DNA of 42,298 nt from Pseudogracilibacillus sp. (GCA_026169815.1 JAPFDT010000058.1:1-42298), one strand, 5' to 3'. Shown: positions 1 to 9,974, numbered from the stretch's first letter. Numbers and translations are program-made. Notes: generated by a model from the letters alone, not told the origin.

Positions 1-136
1 CTGAATCTTGCTCTCCCGGTCTGAATCTTGCTCTCCCGGTCTGAATCTTGCTCTCCCGGTCTGAATCTTGCTCTCCCGGTCTGAATCTTGCTCTCCCGGT
101 CTGAATCTTGCTCTCCCGGTCTGAATCTTGCTCTCC
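1..136. repeat. 20-bp tandem repeat array, about 6.8 copies
   Basis: Six perfect copies of CTGAATCTTGCTCTCCCGGT follow one another without spacers, then a seventh copy of 16 bases. The array touches the left edge, so its true length is unknown. At 55% GC it stands out from the AT-rich surroundings. The 20-bp unit is not a multiple of three, so the array is not an in-frame peptide repeat. It lies about 35 bp upstream of the candidate promoter of the first gene. It may be a natural VNTR or an assembly end caused by the repeat. Confidence 0.97.
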
Positions 137-170
137 TTCATAATCAACCTTGGTATATTATAAAAAGAAC

Positions 171-199
171 TTTCATCACGGTTTATTTCGTATTATACT
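171..199 (+). promoter_or_regulatory. candidate sigma-A promoter of the DUF2157 gene
   Basis: TTTCAT (171-176) and TATACT (194-199) are separated by 17 bp, with the gene start about 35 bp further on. The match to TTGACA/TATAAT is partial, so this is a suggestion. Confidence 0.4.
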
Positions 200-233
200 A
201 GTAGTAGGAACACAACTGTGAGGAGGTGTCGTG

Positions 234-1451
234 ATGAATAAAGCAAAAATAGCACGTGAAGGGGAGAAATGGGTAGAGGATGGTCATATTAGTGAGGAAC
301 AATTAGAGTCGATTTTAAACACATATCAACAAAAGGATTACCGTTATTTACTCGTTTTATTTGCAACATTGCTTGTAAGTATAGGGGTCTTAATTTATGT
401 TATATCAGATTGGGCACAAGTGTCTAATAGTATTCGAATTGGTATTATGGTTGTTAGTATGGTTGTCTTATATAGTTTTGGTGCTTATTATTATCGAAGA
501 CATGAACAACAAACTGATATGTACCCACAAATTGTCAGTATGAGTTTTCTGCTTTTAGGTTATGTGTTTTTTGGTGCGACGATATTATTATTAATTCATC
601 TTTATGAAGTCATTATATTATCAGCTTGGCCGTATGCGATTTGGGGAATGGTCGGTCTCTTACTTTACTTCTTATATCCTCACCAACTTACTTTTCTTAG
701 TGGACTTGTCATTATAATCTATGGACAAATTTATAGTAGTCTTGTTTTTGATCAGTTTAATGTGTATATTTTCATTATTTTCCTACTCGGTTTTCTCATT
801 GTAGCATATCGATATAATTCGTATTTGTATAGTGTTTCTATTGCAATTGGTTTTGTTATTCATAGTTTAGTCGCAACTAGTATGTTAACAAACGAGTATT
901 ATTGGTTCATTTTATTTATGTTTATTTTATATGCGTTAAGTGAGTTCATTAGTCGACAAAAATTGAAACAATCTTTGTTTTACGTGAGTGTTTTTTCGAT
1001 ATTTATCTTTAAAACATCCGAAACGTTTATGTTGCAAGAAGATTATTTTCCTAATGAATTAATATATGAACCTGTGTTTTTTATTATATTAGGCATTGGT
1101 ATCGTTTGCATGATTTTTTATTCATTCTTTACAAAAGAAAGTGTGAAACTAGTTGATATAAGTTTGTTTATTCCACTTTTCTTTTTACCGTATCATTATT
1201 TAATCATTATTTTATCAATGTTCTTCTTTACGCTTTTTTATTTAATATATGGCTTTCAACGTGGTATTCAATCTCGTATTGTTATTGGGATTGTGACGTT
1301 TTTATTAAGTACGTTCACTGTCTATATTCAATATGCTTGGGAGGCGTTAAATAAATCACTCTTCTTCATTATTGGTGGGTTATTGTTATTCGCAATTAGT
1401 TTCGTACTAGAAAAATTACGCCGAAATAGAGAGCAAGGTGAAGCAAGATGA
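234..1451 (+). CDS. DUF2157-family polytopic membrane protein
   Basis: This 405-residue protein has a short soluble N-terminus (about residues 1-37, containing the HISEEQLESIL segment typical of DUF2157) followed by about a dozen hydrophobic segments ending near residue 395. The N-terminal layout and the partner gene support DUF2157; the function of the family is not established. The ATG at 234 is preferred to the GTG at 231 because AGGAGG at 221-226 is 7 nt from it but only 4 nt from the GTG. The end overlaps the next gene by 4 nt (ATGA), so the two are translationally coupled. The pairing with a GDYXXLXY protein is the usual arrangement, and the two probably act together at the membrane. 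Confidence 0.8.
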   Translation: MNKAKIAREGEKWVEDGHISEEQLESILNTYQQKDYRYLLVLFATLLVSIGVLIYVISDWAQVSNSIRIGIMVVSMVVLYSFGAYYYRRHEQQTDMYPQIVSMSFLLLGYVFFGATILLLIHLYEVIILSAWPYAIWGMVGLLLYFLYPHQLTFLSGLVIIIYGQIYSSLVFDQFNVYIFIIFLLGFLIVAYRYNSYLYSVSIAIGFVIHSLVATSMLTNEYYWFILFMFILYALSEFISRQKLKQSLFYVSVFSIFIFKTSETFMLQEDYFPNELIYEPVFFIILGIGIVCMIFYSFFTKESVKLVDISLFIPLFFLPYHYLIIILSMFFFTLFYLIYGFQRGIQSRIVIGIVTFLLSTFTVYIQYAWEALNKSLFFIIGGLLLFAISFVLEKLRRNREQGEAR

Positions 1452-1957
1452 AAAGATATATAACGATTAGTGGACTAGTAGTTATACAAGTGCTTATTGT
1501 TCTTTTTCTTACATGGCAATTTCAAAAGCTGACAACGAATGGTGTAGAGGTAACATTACTGACAAAACCGGATGACGATGATGTGTACACATATGATATA
1601 GTGGATAATTATTATGCAGCGTTTGATGTTAACTATATTAAAGATGAACAGTTAGATGATGAAGTAACATGGAATGATATTATCTATGTCCAGCTTAGTG
1701 AAGAAAATGATCATTATGTCGTAAAAAGCGCTCATACGAAAAAACCGACAAAAAATAAAGCCGAGATTATTTTACAAGGTAGATATAAATATGAAGACGA
1801 AACGACAAAAAAGCATTATATCGAATATGGAATAGAAGAAATTCCTAACATTGATACGTATGGTCAATTTAAAAATACTGATACATTACAAGTTACTTTT
1901 CTTCATTCTGATAAATGGAATCAATTTAGAGTGCTCGATGTAGAAAAAATGAAATAA
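1448..1957 (+). CDS. GDYXXLXY-family membrane-anchored protein
   Basis: The protein has 169 residues with one N-terminal membrane segment (about 5-25) and an extracytoplasmic domain. The GxEVTLLTKPDDDD stretch, the degenerate NYYAAFDV motif where GDYxxLxY is expected, and the later LQGRYKY...IEYGIEE segment match the family pattern, although the signature motif itself is poorly kept. The gene overlaps the DUF2157 gene by 4 nt, which is the normal neighbour for this family. Its function is unknown; it is probably the exported partner of the upstream membrane protein. Confidence 0.7.
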   Translation: MKRYITISGLVVIQVLIVLFLTWQFQKLTTNGVEVTLLTKPDDDDVYTYDIVDNYYAAFDVNYIKDEQLDDEVTWNDIIYVQLSEENDHYVVKSAHTKKPTKNKAEIILQGRYKYEDETTKKHYIEYGIEEIPNIDTYGQFKNTDTLQVTFLHSDKWNQFRVLDVEKMK

Positions 1958-2495
1958 AACAATGACAAATGTAGGAAGTTATACAAAAATAAACAGTATC
2001 ATTGTGGTTCAATCAAAATGCGCTTTTATAACCCTCTGTGGTATTATATAAGTAACATATATATATTAATTTCATGGAAATGTAAACGCTGTTTTAATCA
2101 AAAAGGTATATTCATTTTTGATTGAGAATAAATTTTAAAAAGGAGGTATATAAAAAACAACGGAAAATTCAATCATAATTTGAAAAAGTAGTTATGTTAA
2201 CTAAGTTATGTAGCCGCTTTAATGACGATAAAAAAATATAATGAAATAAATGTAAAAAGTTTAAAATTAAAATATCTAGTCCACATATATATATAATTAG
2301 ATTTTAGAAATTATTATTCTCATTATTATGATGTGCTAGATCTATAAGTTATGGAATTTTTCCGAAAAAGATTCGACACTATATTGTCTTTATGTCGTCA
2401 TGTTACAATGTCATAGTGTTCTCTTATACAAAGTTGATTTTTCAATACTCGCTTAAGATTACTTGCTTTATAATTATTAAAAGGGGGGAAAGAAT
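1958..2495. other. 538-bp AT-rich intergenic region with an orphan Shine-Dalgarno
   Basis: No convincing gene is present. AAGGAGG at about 2140-2146 is a near-perfect ribosome binding site but has no start codon at a usable distance and no open frame behind it, so it looks like the remains of a lost gene or leader. The region separates the membrane pair from the proline symporter and must hold the symporter promoter, which I could not fix with confidence. Confidence 0.5.
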
Positions 2496-3989
2496 ATGTC
2501 AGAAGAGTTATATCATGGTATAGCATTAGCGTTATATATGTTAGTGATGCTATTGATTGGTTGGTATGGATATAAAAAGACAACTGACTTTGATGATTAT
2601 ATGTTAGGTGGAAGGAATTTAGGTGCATTAGTAACTGCGCTTAGTGCTGGGGCAGCGGATATGTCTGGGTGGCTCATCATGGGGTTACCAGGAGAAATTT
2701 ACGAGGTTGGACTTAGTGCATTATGGATTGCGATTGGTCTAACAATTGGGGCGTATTTAAACTGGTTATTTATTGCACCACGGCTTCGTGTTTATACACA
2801 AGTATCTAATGACTCAATTACTATACCTAGTTTCTTTGATAACCGTTTACGAGATAATTCGGGAGTATTACGAATTGCTTCAAGTATTGTTATTTTAGTC
2901 TTTTTTACATTTTATGTATCCTCGGGAATGGTAGCAGGTGGGAAGTTCTTTCAAAGTTCTTTTGGTACTAGTTATCATACAGGAGTTATCATCGTAGGTG
3001 TCGTTGTCATATTATATACTTTATTTGGTGGGTTTTTGGCAGTTAGTTATACAGATGCTGTACAAGGTGGAATTATGTTTTTTGCATTATTATTAGTTCC
3101 TATCGTAGGATTAATCGCTACAGGTAATGTTTCAGATACGACAAGTGTGATTACATCAGTTAATTCAGATGCCTTTAGCCTGTTAAGCGGTGTTTCGATA
3201 TTTGTTATTATATCGGGCTTGGCCTGGGGTTTAGGTTATTTTGGTCAACCACATATTATTGTTCGATTTATGGCGATATCATCTGTTAAAGAAATGAAAA
3301 ATGCTCGAAGAATTGGAATTAGTTGGATGATTCTTTGTTTACTTGGGACATCTTTGACTGCACTAGTAGGGATTGCGTTCTTCCAAATGTTCCCAGAATA
3401 TACATTGATTGATCCTGAAACAGTATTTATTGACTTAGGAAGAGTCTTATTCCATCCGTTTATTGCTGGAATTGTTTTAGCAGCAGTACTAGCAGCTGTA
3501 ATGAGTACGATTGCATCTCAATTAATTGTAACGTCGAGTGCTTTAATTGAAGACTTATATAAAAGGGTTATCAATCAAAATGCTTCAGAACAAAAGTATG
3601 TATTCTTAGGACGTCTTGCTGTATTAATTGTTTCAATCGTAGCATTAATTTTAGCATGGCCTAATAACGAAACAATTTTAGGACTGGTCGCATTTGCTTG
3701 GGCAGGATTTGGAGGAGCTTTTGGACCAATTGTTATATTATCTTTATATTGGAAGAAAATCACAAAAACTGGTGCACTTGCAGGTATGTTAACAGGAGCA
3801 ATTGTTGTTGGGATTTGGGGAAATATTAGCGTACTATCAGGAACATTATATGAAATCTTACCGGCCTTTGTTTTAAACTTAATTGTGACAATTATTGTTA
3901 GTAAGTTGACATATGAAGATAATCAAGAAATTGAACAAGAATTTAATGATACATTAAATTTATTAGAAGAAGAAAGAGCAAAAGAATAA
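2496..3989 (+). CDS. putP: sodium/proline symporter (PutP/OpuE type)
   Basis: A 497-residue member of the solute:sodium symporter family with about 13 membrane segments. The N-terminus carries the family's DYMLGGRNLG and the ALSAGAADMSGWLIMGLPG block of TM2, followed by PRLRVYT and SNDSITIPSFF, as in PutP and OpuE; these regions form the sodium and proline sites. It imports proline with Na+ for nutrition or as an osmoprotectant. An OpuE-like gene beside gatCAB is known in Bacillus subtilis, which favours the osmotic role, but the sequence does not separate PutP from OpuE. The start follows a GGGGGG ribosome site at about 2481-2486. No sigma-B promoter was recognised upstream. Confidence 0.9.
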   Translation: MSEELYHGIALALYMLVMLLIGWYGYKKTTDFDDYMLGGRNLGALVTALSAGAADMSGWLIMGLPGEIYEVGLSALWIAIGLTIGAYLNWLFIAPRLRVYTQVSNDSITIPSFFDNRLRDNSGVLRIASSIVILVFFTFYVSSGMVAGGKFFQSSFGTSYHTGVIIVGVVVILYTLFGGFLAVSYTDAVQGGIMFFALLLVPIVGLIATGNVSDTTSVITSVNSDAFSLLSGVSIFVIISGLAWGLGYFGQPHIIVRFMAISSVKEMKNARRIGISWMILCLLGTSLTALVGIAFFQMFPEYTLIDPETVFIDLGRVLFHPFIAGIVLAAVLAAVMSTIASQLIVTSSALIEDLYKRVINQNASEQKYVFLGRLAVLIVSIVALILAWPNNETILGLVAFAWAGFGGAFGPIVILSLYWKKITKTGALAGMLTGAIVVGIWGNISVLSGTLYEILPAFVLNLIVTIIVSKLTYEDNQEIEQEFNDTLNLLEEERAKE

Positions 3990-4005
3990 AATGATACAAT
4001 AATGG

Positions 4006-4036
4006 AAAAACCTGCTCATAATAAGCAGGTTTTTTC
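4006..4036 (+). terminator. rho-independent terminator after the symporter gene
   Basis: CCTGCT (4011-4016) pairs with AGCAGG (4024-4029) across a 7-nt loop, extended by A5/T pairs and followed by a T run. It sits 17 nt after the stop codon. Confidence 0.9.
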
Positions 4037-4169
4037 TATGCAAAAAATGGCGATTAGTTGCTATTTCATAGGTTTTTCTGATATTATTAATAGTATTGCT
4101 ACATATAATAATTAAATAATAATAGATGTAACAGCAAACGATAAGAAGATAATGCGGAGGTGAACGACC

Positions 4170-4463
4170 ATGGCAAACATTTCAAAAGAAGATGTGTTAA
4201 AAACAGCAGACTTAGCACGAGTTGCAATAACAGATGAAGAAGCAGAAATGTATGGTGAACAATTAACAGAGATTTTAACGTTTACAGAAAAAATACTAGA
4301 CATTAATACAGAAGGTGTAAAACCTACAACAAACGGTAATGCGGTCACAAATATTTTACGTGATGATAAACCAGTAACATGGGATAAACGTGATGCAGCA
4401 TTAGAAAATGCACCAGAAGTAGAAGATGGACAATTTAAAGTTCCAGCTATTATGGAAGAATAA
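4170..4463 (+). CDS. gatC: aspartyl/glutamyl-tRNA amidotransferase subunit C
   Basis: This 97-residue protein is GatC, the small subunit that wraps around and stabilises GatA in the GatCAB complex, which converts Glu-tRNA(Gln) (and Asp-tRNA(Asn)) to the correct amidated form in bacteria lacking GlnRS. The N-terminal [17 protein letters not shown] helix, the EQLTEILTF block, the VKPTT loop and the C-terminal LRDDKP...[19 protein letters not shown] are all family-typical. GGAGGTG at 4156-4162 sets the ATG start. First gene of the gatCAB operon; gatA starts 13 nt after its stop. Confidence 0.96.
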   Translation: MANISKEDVLKTADLARVAITDEEAEMYGEQLTEILTFTEKILDINTEGVKPTTNGNAVTNILRDDKPVTWDKRDAALENAPEVEDGQFKVPAIMEE

Positions 4464-4476
4464 GGAGGTAACAATT

Positions 4477-5943
4477 TTGTCATTTACACACTATACAATC
4501 GAGCAATTAGAAACGATGTTACGTAATAAAGAAATATCTGCAGAAGAAATTGCCCAAATGTCAATTGACCAAATTAAGGCAGTTGATGAAGATGTGAAGG
4601 CATTTATTACAGTAACAGAAGAGTCAGCATTAGAAAAAGCGCGTCAAATTGATAAAGACGGAGACTTTGATCATAATTTAGCTGCGATTCCAGGAGCAAT
4701 TAAAGATAATATTGTTACAAAAGGAATCCCAACAACAGCAGCTAGTAAAATGCTAGAAAACTTTACTGATCCACTTTATGACGCAACAGTTACAGAAAAA
4801 TTAGCAGATGCTAATGCATTAATGATGGGTAAAGTAAATTTAGATGAATTTGCAATGGGATCATCAACAGAAACGTCTTACTTTAAAAAGACAGCAAACC
4901 CATGGGATTTAGATTATGTTCCAGGAGGATCTAGTGGTGGTTCAGCAGCATCTGTTGCAGCTGGACAAGTCATGTTCTCACTCGGAACAGATACAGGTGG
5001 TTCGATCCGTCAACCAGCAGCATTTTGTGGTGTAGTTGGAATGAAACCTACATATGGATTAGTATCACGTTACGGATTAGTCGCATTTGCTTCATCACTT
5101 GATCAAATTGGACCTATTACCCGTAAAGTTGAAGATAATGCTCGCGTATTAGAAACGCTAGCAGGACACGATTCTCGTGATTCAACAAGTAGTAAAAAGG
5201 ACGTACCAGTTTACACAGAGAATTTACAAGAAGGTGTAAAAGGATTACGGATTGCTGTTCCGAAGCAATTTTTAGGTGAAGGTGTGTCAGATGAAGTAAG
5301 AGAATCTGTACAAAACGCTTTACAAATGTATGAATTACTTGGAGCAACTTGGGAAGAAGTTAGTATGCCACACTTGCCATATGCAGATGCAGTGTACTCT
5401 CTACTTGCAAATGCAGAAGGTTCATCAAGTTTAGGCCGTTATGACGGTGTTCGTTATGGAAACCGTGCAGAAAACGCTAAAGACATGATTGATATGTTAA
5501 AACAATCACGTGCAGAAGGATTTGGCGAAGAAGTTAAACGTCGTCTACTTTTAGGCGCGACTGTTTTAAGTGGTGATTATAACGAAACACACTTTAGAAA
5601 AGCACAGCAAGTACGTACGTTAATTGCGAATGATTTTAAAGCAGCATTTGACCAGTATGATTTAATTGTTGGACCAACAACACCAACATCAGCATTTAAA
5701 TTTGGTGAGCAAGCTGATCCATTAACGATGTACATGAATGATATGTTAACTGTTCCTGTTAACCTAGCTGGACTACCAGCAGTATCGGTACCAAGTGGTT
5801 ATACAGAAGCAGGATTACCTTTAGGCTTACAAATAATTGGAAAACATTTTGATGAATCGACACTTTATCGTGCAGCATATGCGTACGAACAAGCGACAAA
5901 TCATCATAAAAAGCGTCCAACTATCGGGGGTGCTAACGAATGA
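4477..5943 (+). CDS. gatA: Glu-tRNA(Gln) amidotransferase subunit A
   Basis: The glutaminase subunit of GatCAB (488 residues) releases ammonia from glutamine and channels it to GatB. It is an amidase-signature enzyme: the catalytic Lys is in PGAIKDNI (about K76), the cis-Ser in [11 protein letters not shown] (about S152) and the nucleophile in [11 protein letters not shown] (about S176). I use the TTG at 4477 because AGGAGG (4463-4468) lies 8 nt upstream and the protein then begins [14 protein letters not shown], as GatA proteins do. An open frame extends to 4426 inside gatC but has no ribosome site. The end overlaps gatB by 4 nt. Confidence 0.96.
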   Translation: MSFTHYTIEQLETMLRNKEISAEEIAQMSIDQIKAVDEDVKAFITVTEESALEKARQIDKDGDFDHNLAAIPGAIKDNIVTKGIPTTAASKMLENFTDPLYDATVTEKLADANALMMGKVNLDEFAMGSSTETSYFKKTANPWDLDYVPGGSSGGSAASVAAGQVMFSLGTDTGGSIRQPAAFCGVVGMKPTYGLVSRYGLVAFASSLDQIGPITRKVEDNARVLETLAGHDSRDSTSSKKDVPVYTENLQEGVKGLRIAVPKQFLGEGVSDEVRESVQNALQMYELLGATWEEVSMPHLPYADAVYSLLANAEGSSSLGRYDGVRYGNRAENAKDMIDMLKQSRAEGFGEEVKRRLLLGATVLSGDYNETHFRKAQQVRTLIANDFKAAFDQYDLIVGPTTPTSAFKFGEQADPLTMYMNDMLTVPVNLAGLPAVSVPSGYTEAGLPLGLQIIGKHFDESTLYRAAYAYEQATNHHKKRPTIGGANE

Positions 5944-7367
5944 AATTTGAAACAGTAATCGGTTTAGAAATACACGTTGAATTAAAAACAAAATCAAAAA
6001 TATTTTCATCAAGTCCAAATGCGTTCGGAAGTGAACCAAACGCAAATATTAGTCCGAAAGATTTAGGCTATCCAGGGACATTACCAGTATTGAACGAAGA
6101 AGTAGTTAATTACGGTATGAAAGCAGCAATGGCATTAAATTGTGACATTGCATCTGAAACAATTTTCGATCGTAAACATTACTTTTACCCAGATAACCCT
6201 GCAGCATATCAAATTTCCCAAGATGAACAACCAATTGGGGAAAATGGTTGGGTAGAAATTGAAGTCGATGGCGAGAAGAAGAGAATTGGTATCGAACGTA
6301 TTCACTTAGAAGAAGATGCTGGTAAATTAACGCACGGTACAGGTGGATCACTTGTAGACTATAACCGTCAAGGTTCACCATTAATTGAAATTGTATCAGA
6401 ACCAGATATCCGTACACCTGAAGAGGCGTATGCTTATTTAGAAAAAGTGAAGAGTATTATCCAATATACAGGCGTATCTGACGTTCGGATGGAGGAAGGT
6501 TCATTACGTTGTGATGCGAACATTTCGTTACGTCCAGTTGGACAAGAAGAGTTCGGTACGAAAACAGAGTTAAAGAACTTAAACTCATTCGCATACGTTC
6601 GTAGTGGGTTAGAGCACGAAGAAGTACGTCAGGCGAAGATTTTATCATCAGGTGGCGTAATCGAGCAAGAAACACGCCGTTATGATGAAAAGACGAAGAA
6701 AACGATTTTAATGCGTGTGAAAGACGATGCAGATGACTATCGTTTCTTACCAGATCCAGACTTAGCTCCACTTCATATTGATGAAGATTGGAAAGAACGC
6801 ATTCGTCAAGAAATCCCTGAACTACCTGATGCAAGAAAACAGCGTTACGTAGAAGAAATGGATTTATCTGACTACGATGCAGGCGTTATTACAGCGACAA
6901 AAGAAATGGCAGATTTCTATGAAGAAACAGTTGACTTAGGGGCAGACGGAAAATTAGCTGCAAACTGGTTAATGGGAGATTTATCTGCTTATATGAATAA
7001 ACATTTGAAGGAACTACCAGATTTAGCGATAACACCAGAAGGTTTAGCAAAAATGATTAAACTCATTGAAGATGGCACTATTTCATCTAAAATTGCGAAA
7101 CAAGTATTTGCTGAACTCGTTGAAAACGGTGGAGATCCTGAAGTGTTTGTTAAAGAAAAAGGATTAGTACAAATTTCTGATGATGGACAACTTCGTGAAA
7201 TTATCGGTAAAGTATTAGATGAAAACGAACAATCTGTCGCAGACTTTAAAGACGGAAAAGGGCGCGCACTTGGTTTCTTAGTCGGTCAAACGATGAAAGC
7301 AACACAAGGACAAGCAAACCCACAAATGGTAAACAAAATTTTAAAAGAAGAAATAGAAAAACGCTAA
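5940..7367 (+). CDS. gatB: Asp/Glu-tRNA amidotransferase subunit B
   Basis: A 475-residue GatB, the subunit that phosphorylates the misacylated tRNA's side chain with ATP and transfers ammonia to it. It begins with the diagnostic [18 protein letters not shown], followed by [22 protein letters not shown] and the [10 protein letters not shown] block of the catalytic cradle; the last 150 residues are the helical and YqeY-like tail that holds the tRNA. Start ATG overlaps the gatA stop (ATGA), with a GGGGG ribosome site just before it. A terminator follows 14 nt after the stop. Confidence 0.97.
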   Translation: MKFETVIGLEIHVELKTKSKIFSSSPNAFGSEPNANISPKDLGYPGTLPVLNEEVVNYGMKAAMALNCDIASETIFDRKHYFYPDNPAAYQISQDEQPIGENGWVEIEVDGEKKRIGIERIHLEEDAGKLTHGTGGSLVDYNRQGSPLIEIVSEPDIRTPEEAYAYLEKVKSIIQYTGVSDVRMEEGSLRCDANISLRPVGQEEFGTKTELKNLNSFAYVRSGLEHEEVRQAKILSSGGVIEQETRRYDEKTKKTILMRVKDDADDYRFLPDPDLAPLHIDEDWKERIRQEIPELPDARKQRYVEEMDLSDYDAGVITATKEMADFYEETVDLGADGKLAANWLMGDLSAYMNKHLKELPDLAITPEGLAKMIKLIEDGTISSKIAKQVFAELVENGGDPEVFVKEKGLVQISDDGQLREIIGKVLDENEQSVADFKDGKGRALGFLVGQTMKATQGQANPQMVNKILKEEIEKR

Positions 7368-7381
7368 ATGATCATAATCAA

Positions 7382-7415
7382 ATGGCTACTGCTCTTAGGG
7401 TAGTAGCTATTTTTT
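7382..7415 (+). terminator. rho-independent terminator of the gatCAB operon
   Basis: ATGGCTACTGC pairs with GTAGTAGCTAT (two G-U wobbles) and a T6 run follows. Confidence 0.85.
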
Positions 7416-7493
7416 AATGAATAAGCACGTGTCATATAGAAAGTGAACGATATTTCACAAAGCTTATCATGTGTTTCAGAGGAGGTCTTCTTT

Positions 7494-8453
7494 TTGAAAA
7501 GAGCTAGAATTATTTACAACCCAACATCAGGTCGTGAATTATTTCGTAAAGAGCTTGCAAAAGTGTTACAACGTTTTGAAGAAGCAGGATACGAAACATC
7601 AGCCCATGCAACGACAGGAGAAGGGGACGCAACTAATGCAGCAAAAATAGCTGTAGAACGTCGTTATGATCTTCTGATTATAGCTGGGGGCGATGGAACA
7701 ATTAATGAAGTAGTTCAAGGTATTGCAGAAGCAGAATATCGTCCAAAAGTAGGTATTATACCAGCAGGGACGACAAATGATTTTGCTCGTGCATTAGAAA
7801 TTCCACGCGATATAATGAAAGCAGTCGATATTATCATACAGGACAACAGTCCAAAAGCACTTGATATCGGAAAAGTAAACGAACAATATTTTATTAATAT
7901 TGCTGGTGGTGGAGATTTAACAGAATTAACGTATGATGTTCCAATCAAACTAAAAGCAGTAATTGGACAACTTGCTTACTATATTAAAGGAATTGAAATG
8001 CTCCCATCATTAAAACCAGTCAAAACACGTATTGAATACGACGATAAAGTATTTGAAGGCGAGATTATGTTATTTTTAATTGCTAATACAAATTCAGTTG
8101 GTGGTTTTGAAAAGCTGGCACCAGATGCTTTAATTGATGATGGATATTTTGACTTATTAATATTAAAGCAATCAAACATTGCAGAATTTTTACGTGTCGC
8201 TTCTGCAGGAATTCGTGGAAATCATTTAGAAGATGAGAACGTATTATATACACAAGCAAAAAAGATTAAAATTATCCCCAAAGATAAAATGCTCCTTAAT
8301 ATTGATGGTGAATATGGCGGCGAATTGCCAGGCGAAATCATCAATTTACAACGACACATCGAATTTTATGTAAGTGAAGCATTTTTACAAAAAGAACTAG
8401 AAGTAAAAAGTAGACAAATGCTGCGATTAACTGAAGGAGAAGAATCAAACTAA
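7494..8453 (+). CDS. dgkB: diacylglycerol kinase DgkB
   Basis: DgkB phosphorylates the diacylglycerol left after lipoteichoic acid synthesis, returning it to phospholipid synthesis as phosphatidate. The 319-residue protein has the DAGK catalytic domain: KRARIIYNPTSG at the N-terminus, the GGDGTINE nucleotide motif near residue 65, PAGTTNDFARAL, and the C-terminal NIDGEYGGELPGE segment. I choose the TTG at 7494, 8 nt after GGAGG (7481-7485), because it gives exactly the usual DgkB N-terminus; the extra 17 upstream codons are not conserved in character. Its position after gatCAB and before rlmCD matches Bacillus. Confidence 0.95.
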   Translation: MKRARIIYNPTSGRELFRKELAKVLQRFEEAGYETSAHATTGEGDATNAAKIAVERRYDLLIIAGGDGTINEVVQGIAEAEYRPKVGIIPAGTTNDFARALEIPRDIMKAVDIIIQDNSPKALDIGKVNEQYFINIAGGGDLTELTYDVPIKLKAVIGQLAYYIKGIEMLPSLKPVKTRIEYDDKVFEGEIMLFLIANTNSVGGFEKLAPDALIDDGYFDLLILKQSNIAEFLRVASAGIRGNHLEDENVLYTQAKKIKIIPKDKMLLNIDGEYGGELPGEIINLQRHIEFYVSEAFLQKELEVKSRQMLRLTEGEESN

Positions 8454-8463
8454 ATATAAGGAT

Positions 8464-8498
8464 AAAAGCTTGTAGCGTAAGTGATACAAGCTTTTTTT
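8464..8498 (+). terminator. rho-independent terminator after dgkB
   Basis: AAAAGCTTGTA (8464-8474) pairs with TACAAGCTTTT (8485-8495) over a 10-nt loop, followed by more T residues. Confidence 0.93.
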
Positions 8499-8669
8499 AT
8501 GGACATTTTAAAAAGATGTCACATATTGCAATAGTGAAGGGTAATTGTAAGGATATTTGCTATTTAAATTTTATGAATAATGCTAGAATATAAGAAATCA
8601 ATTATCAATTGTTCTAAATATTAGATGAATGATCACTATTTTTATAATTGTCATGAGGAGGATAAAACG

Positions 8670-9467
8670 ATGAAACAAGAAGAAAATTCCATCATTGGTA
8701 TTTGGAAGGATTGGCGATTACACGCACTCGTATTTATAGTAGTTGTACTGACAGAATTTATCGGTACATTCAGCATCCCAGTTGGACCAGGAGTTATTTT
8801 ATTATTACCGATGTTATATGCACTTATTATTGGTTTAATCTTATATTTCACACCAGCTGTGAAGGAGAAACAAGCTAAGAATGCTGAACCGATTATTGTT
8901 TTAGGAGTTTCCCTTTTATTAGCAAAAATTGGTGTCGTCATTGGACCATCTTTACCAGAAGTAATTGCAGCAGGACCGGCTTTGTTATTACAAGAATTAG
9001 GAAACTTAGGTACGATATTTATTGCATTACCTGTCGCTATTTGGTTAGGGATGAGACGTGAAGCGATTGGGATGACACACTCGATTGGTCGCGAGCCAAA
9101 CGTCGGCTTAATTATGGATAAATATGGAATCAGCTCACCTGAAGGACGCGGAGTTATGGCGATGTATATATTTGGAACAGTATTCGGTGCGGTGTTTTTA
9201 GGACTTATTGCAGGTTTATTAGCAACAATTACACCACTTAGCCCCTTATCTTTTGCCATGGCTTCTGGAGTAGGAAGTGGAAGTATGATGGCAGCAGCAA
9301 GTGGCTCATTAATTGCCGCTTTTCCAGAATTAGAGAATCAAATCATCGCTTTTGCTGGTGCAAGTAATTTATTATCTTTATCGACAGGATTATGGATAAG
9401 TTTATTCATAGCTTTACCATTAACAGAAAAAATCTATGCACTAATGACACGTAATAAACAAGATTAA
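8670..9467 (+). CDS. DUF3100-family membrane protein, probable transporter subunit
   Basis: This 265-residue protein has a short cytosolic start and about eight membrane segments. The IPVGPGVILLLPMLYALIIG segment, the GREPNVGLI cytoplasmic motif and the glycine/serine-rich GVGSGSMMAAAS segment are the features I associate with DUF3100. That last segment resembles the unwound substrate-site loops of secondary transporters, which is inference. GAGGAGGA (8655-8662) places the start at 8670. The next gene follows by 13 nt and is also all-membrane, so the two probably form one heteromeric transporter. The substrate is unknown. Confidence 0.72.
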   Translation: MKQEENSIIGIWKDWRLHALVFIVVVLTEFIGTFSIPVGPGVILLLPMLYALIIGLILYFTPAVKEKQAKNAEPIIVLGVSLLLAKIGVVIGPSLPEVIAAGPALLLQELGNLGTIFIALPVAIWLGMRREAIGMTHSIGREPNVGLIMDKYGISSPEGRGVMAMYIFGTVFGAVFLGLIAGLLATITPLSPLSFAMASGVGSGSMMAAASGSLIAAFPELENQIIAFAGASNLLSLSTGLWISLFIALPLTEKIYALMTRNKQD

Positions 9468-9480
9468 GGAGGATGAATCC

Positions 9481-9933
9481 ATGTTAAAAAACATACAAGA
9501 ATGGACGTTATTATTAGTTATCTTAGGTATTACAGGCGTATTTGGTAACTCGTTAGGGTATGATGTGTTACCATTAACTGCTGTTCCAGGCATGATTGTG
9601 CTAATTCTCATTTGTTTAGCCGGATTTATCCTACACGATTTAATTCCAATCAATTTTCCAAGCATTGCTTATATCTCGATTATTGGTGTGCTTGTATCTA
9701 TGCCATGGATGCCAGGGTCAGATATGGTTATAAAGTGGACGAATGAAATCGAACTTTTAGCGTTAACAACGCCAATTTTAGCTTATGCAGGGATTGCAAT
9801 TGGTCGTTCATGGACAGACTTTGTAAAATTAGGTTGGAAAACAATTATTGTCGCTAGTTTAGTTATGTTAGGTACATTTTTAGGTTCAGCTATTATTGCA
9901 GAAATTATTTTACGAGCACAAGGGATTATTTGA
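9481..9933 (+). CDS. small polytopic membrane partner of the DUF3100 protein
   Basis: A 150-residue protein made of about five hydrophobic segments, with LTAVPGM near the start and a GRSWTDFVKLGWK loop between the last two segments. AAGGAGG (9466-9472) precedes the ATG. It directly follows the DUF3100 gene and is followed by two hairpins, so the pair forms a two-gene operon. I recognise no better-characterised family. It most likely completes the transporter fold with its neighbour. Confidence 0.65.
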   Translation: MLKNIQEWTLLLVILGITGVFGNSLGYDVLPLTAVPGMIVLILICLAGFILHDLIPINFPSIAYISIIGVLVSMPWMPGSDMVIKWTNEIELLALTTPILAYAGIAIGRSWTDFVKLGWKTIIVASLVMLGTFLGSAIIAEIILRAQGII

Positions 9934-9974
9934 TAAATGAATCAATGTAATAATAGGATGATTCAGTCAAAAAC

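Noticed and set aside
1-136. CRISPR array
   Set aside because: The copies are directly adjacent with no unique spacers; it is a simple tandem repeat.
2300-2340. Fur/PerR-like box in ATTATTCTCATTATTATGA
   Set aside because: The two halves are not properly inverse and the neighbouring gene is not an iron or peroxide gene.
2398-2628. 76-residue minus-strand frame
   Set aside because: Mostly antisense to the start of the symporter gene with low-complexity His/Ser/Leu content.
8651-9259. 202-residue minus-strand frame
   Set aside because: Antisense shadow of the DUF3100 gene; no start signals and no family pattern.
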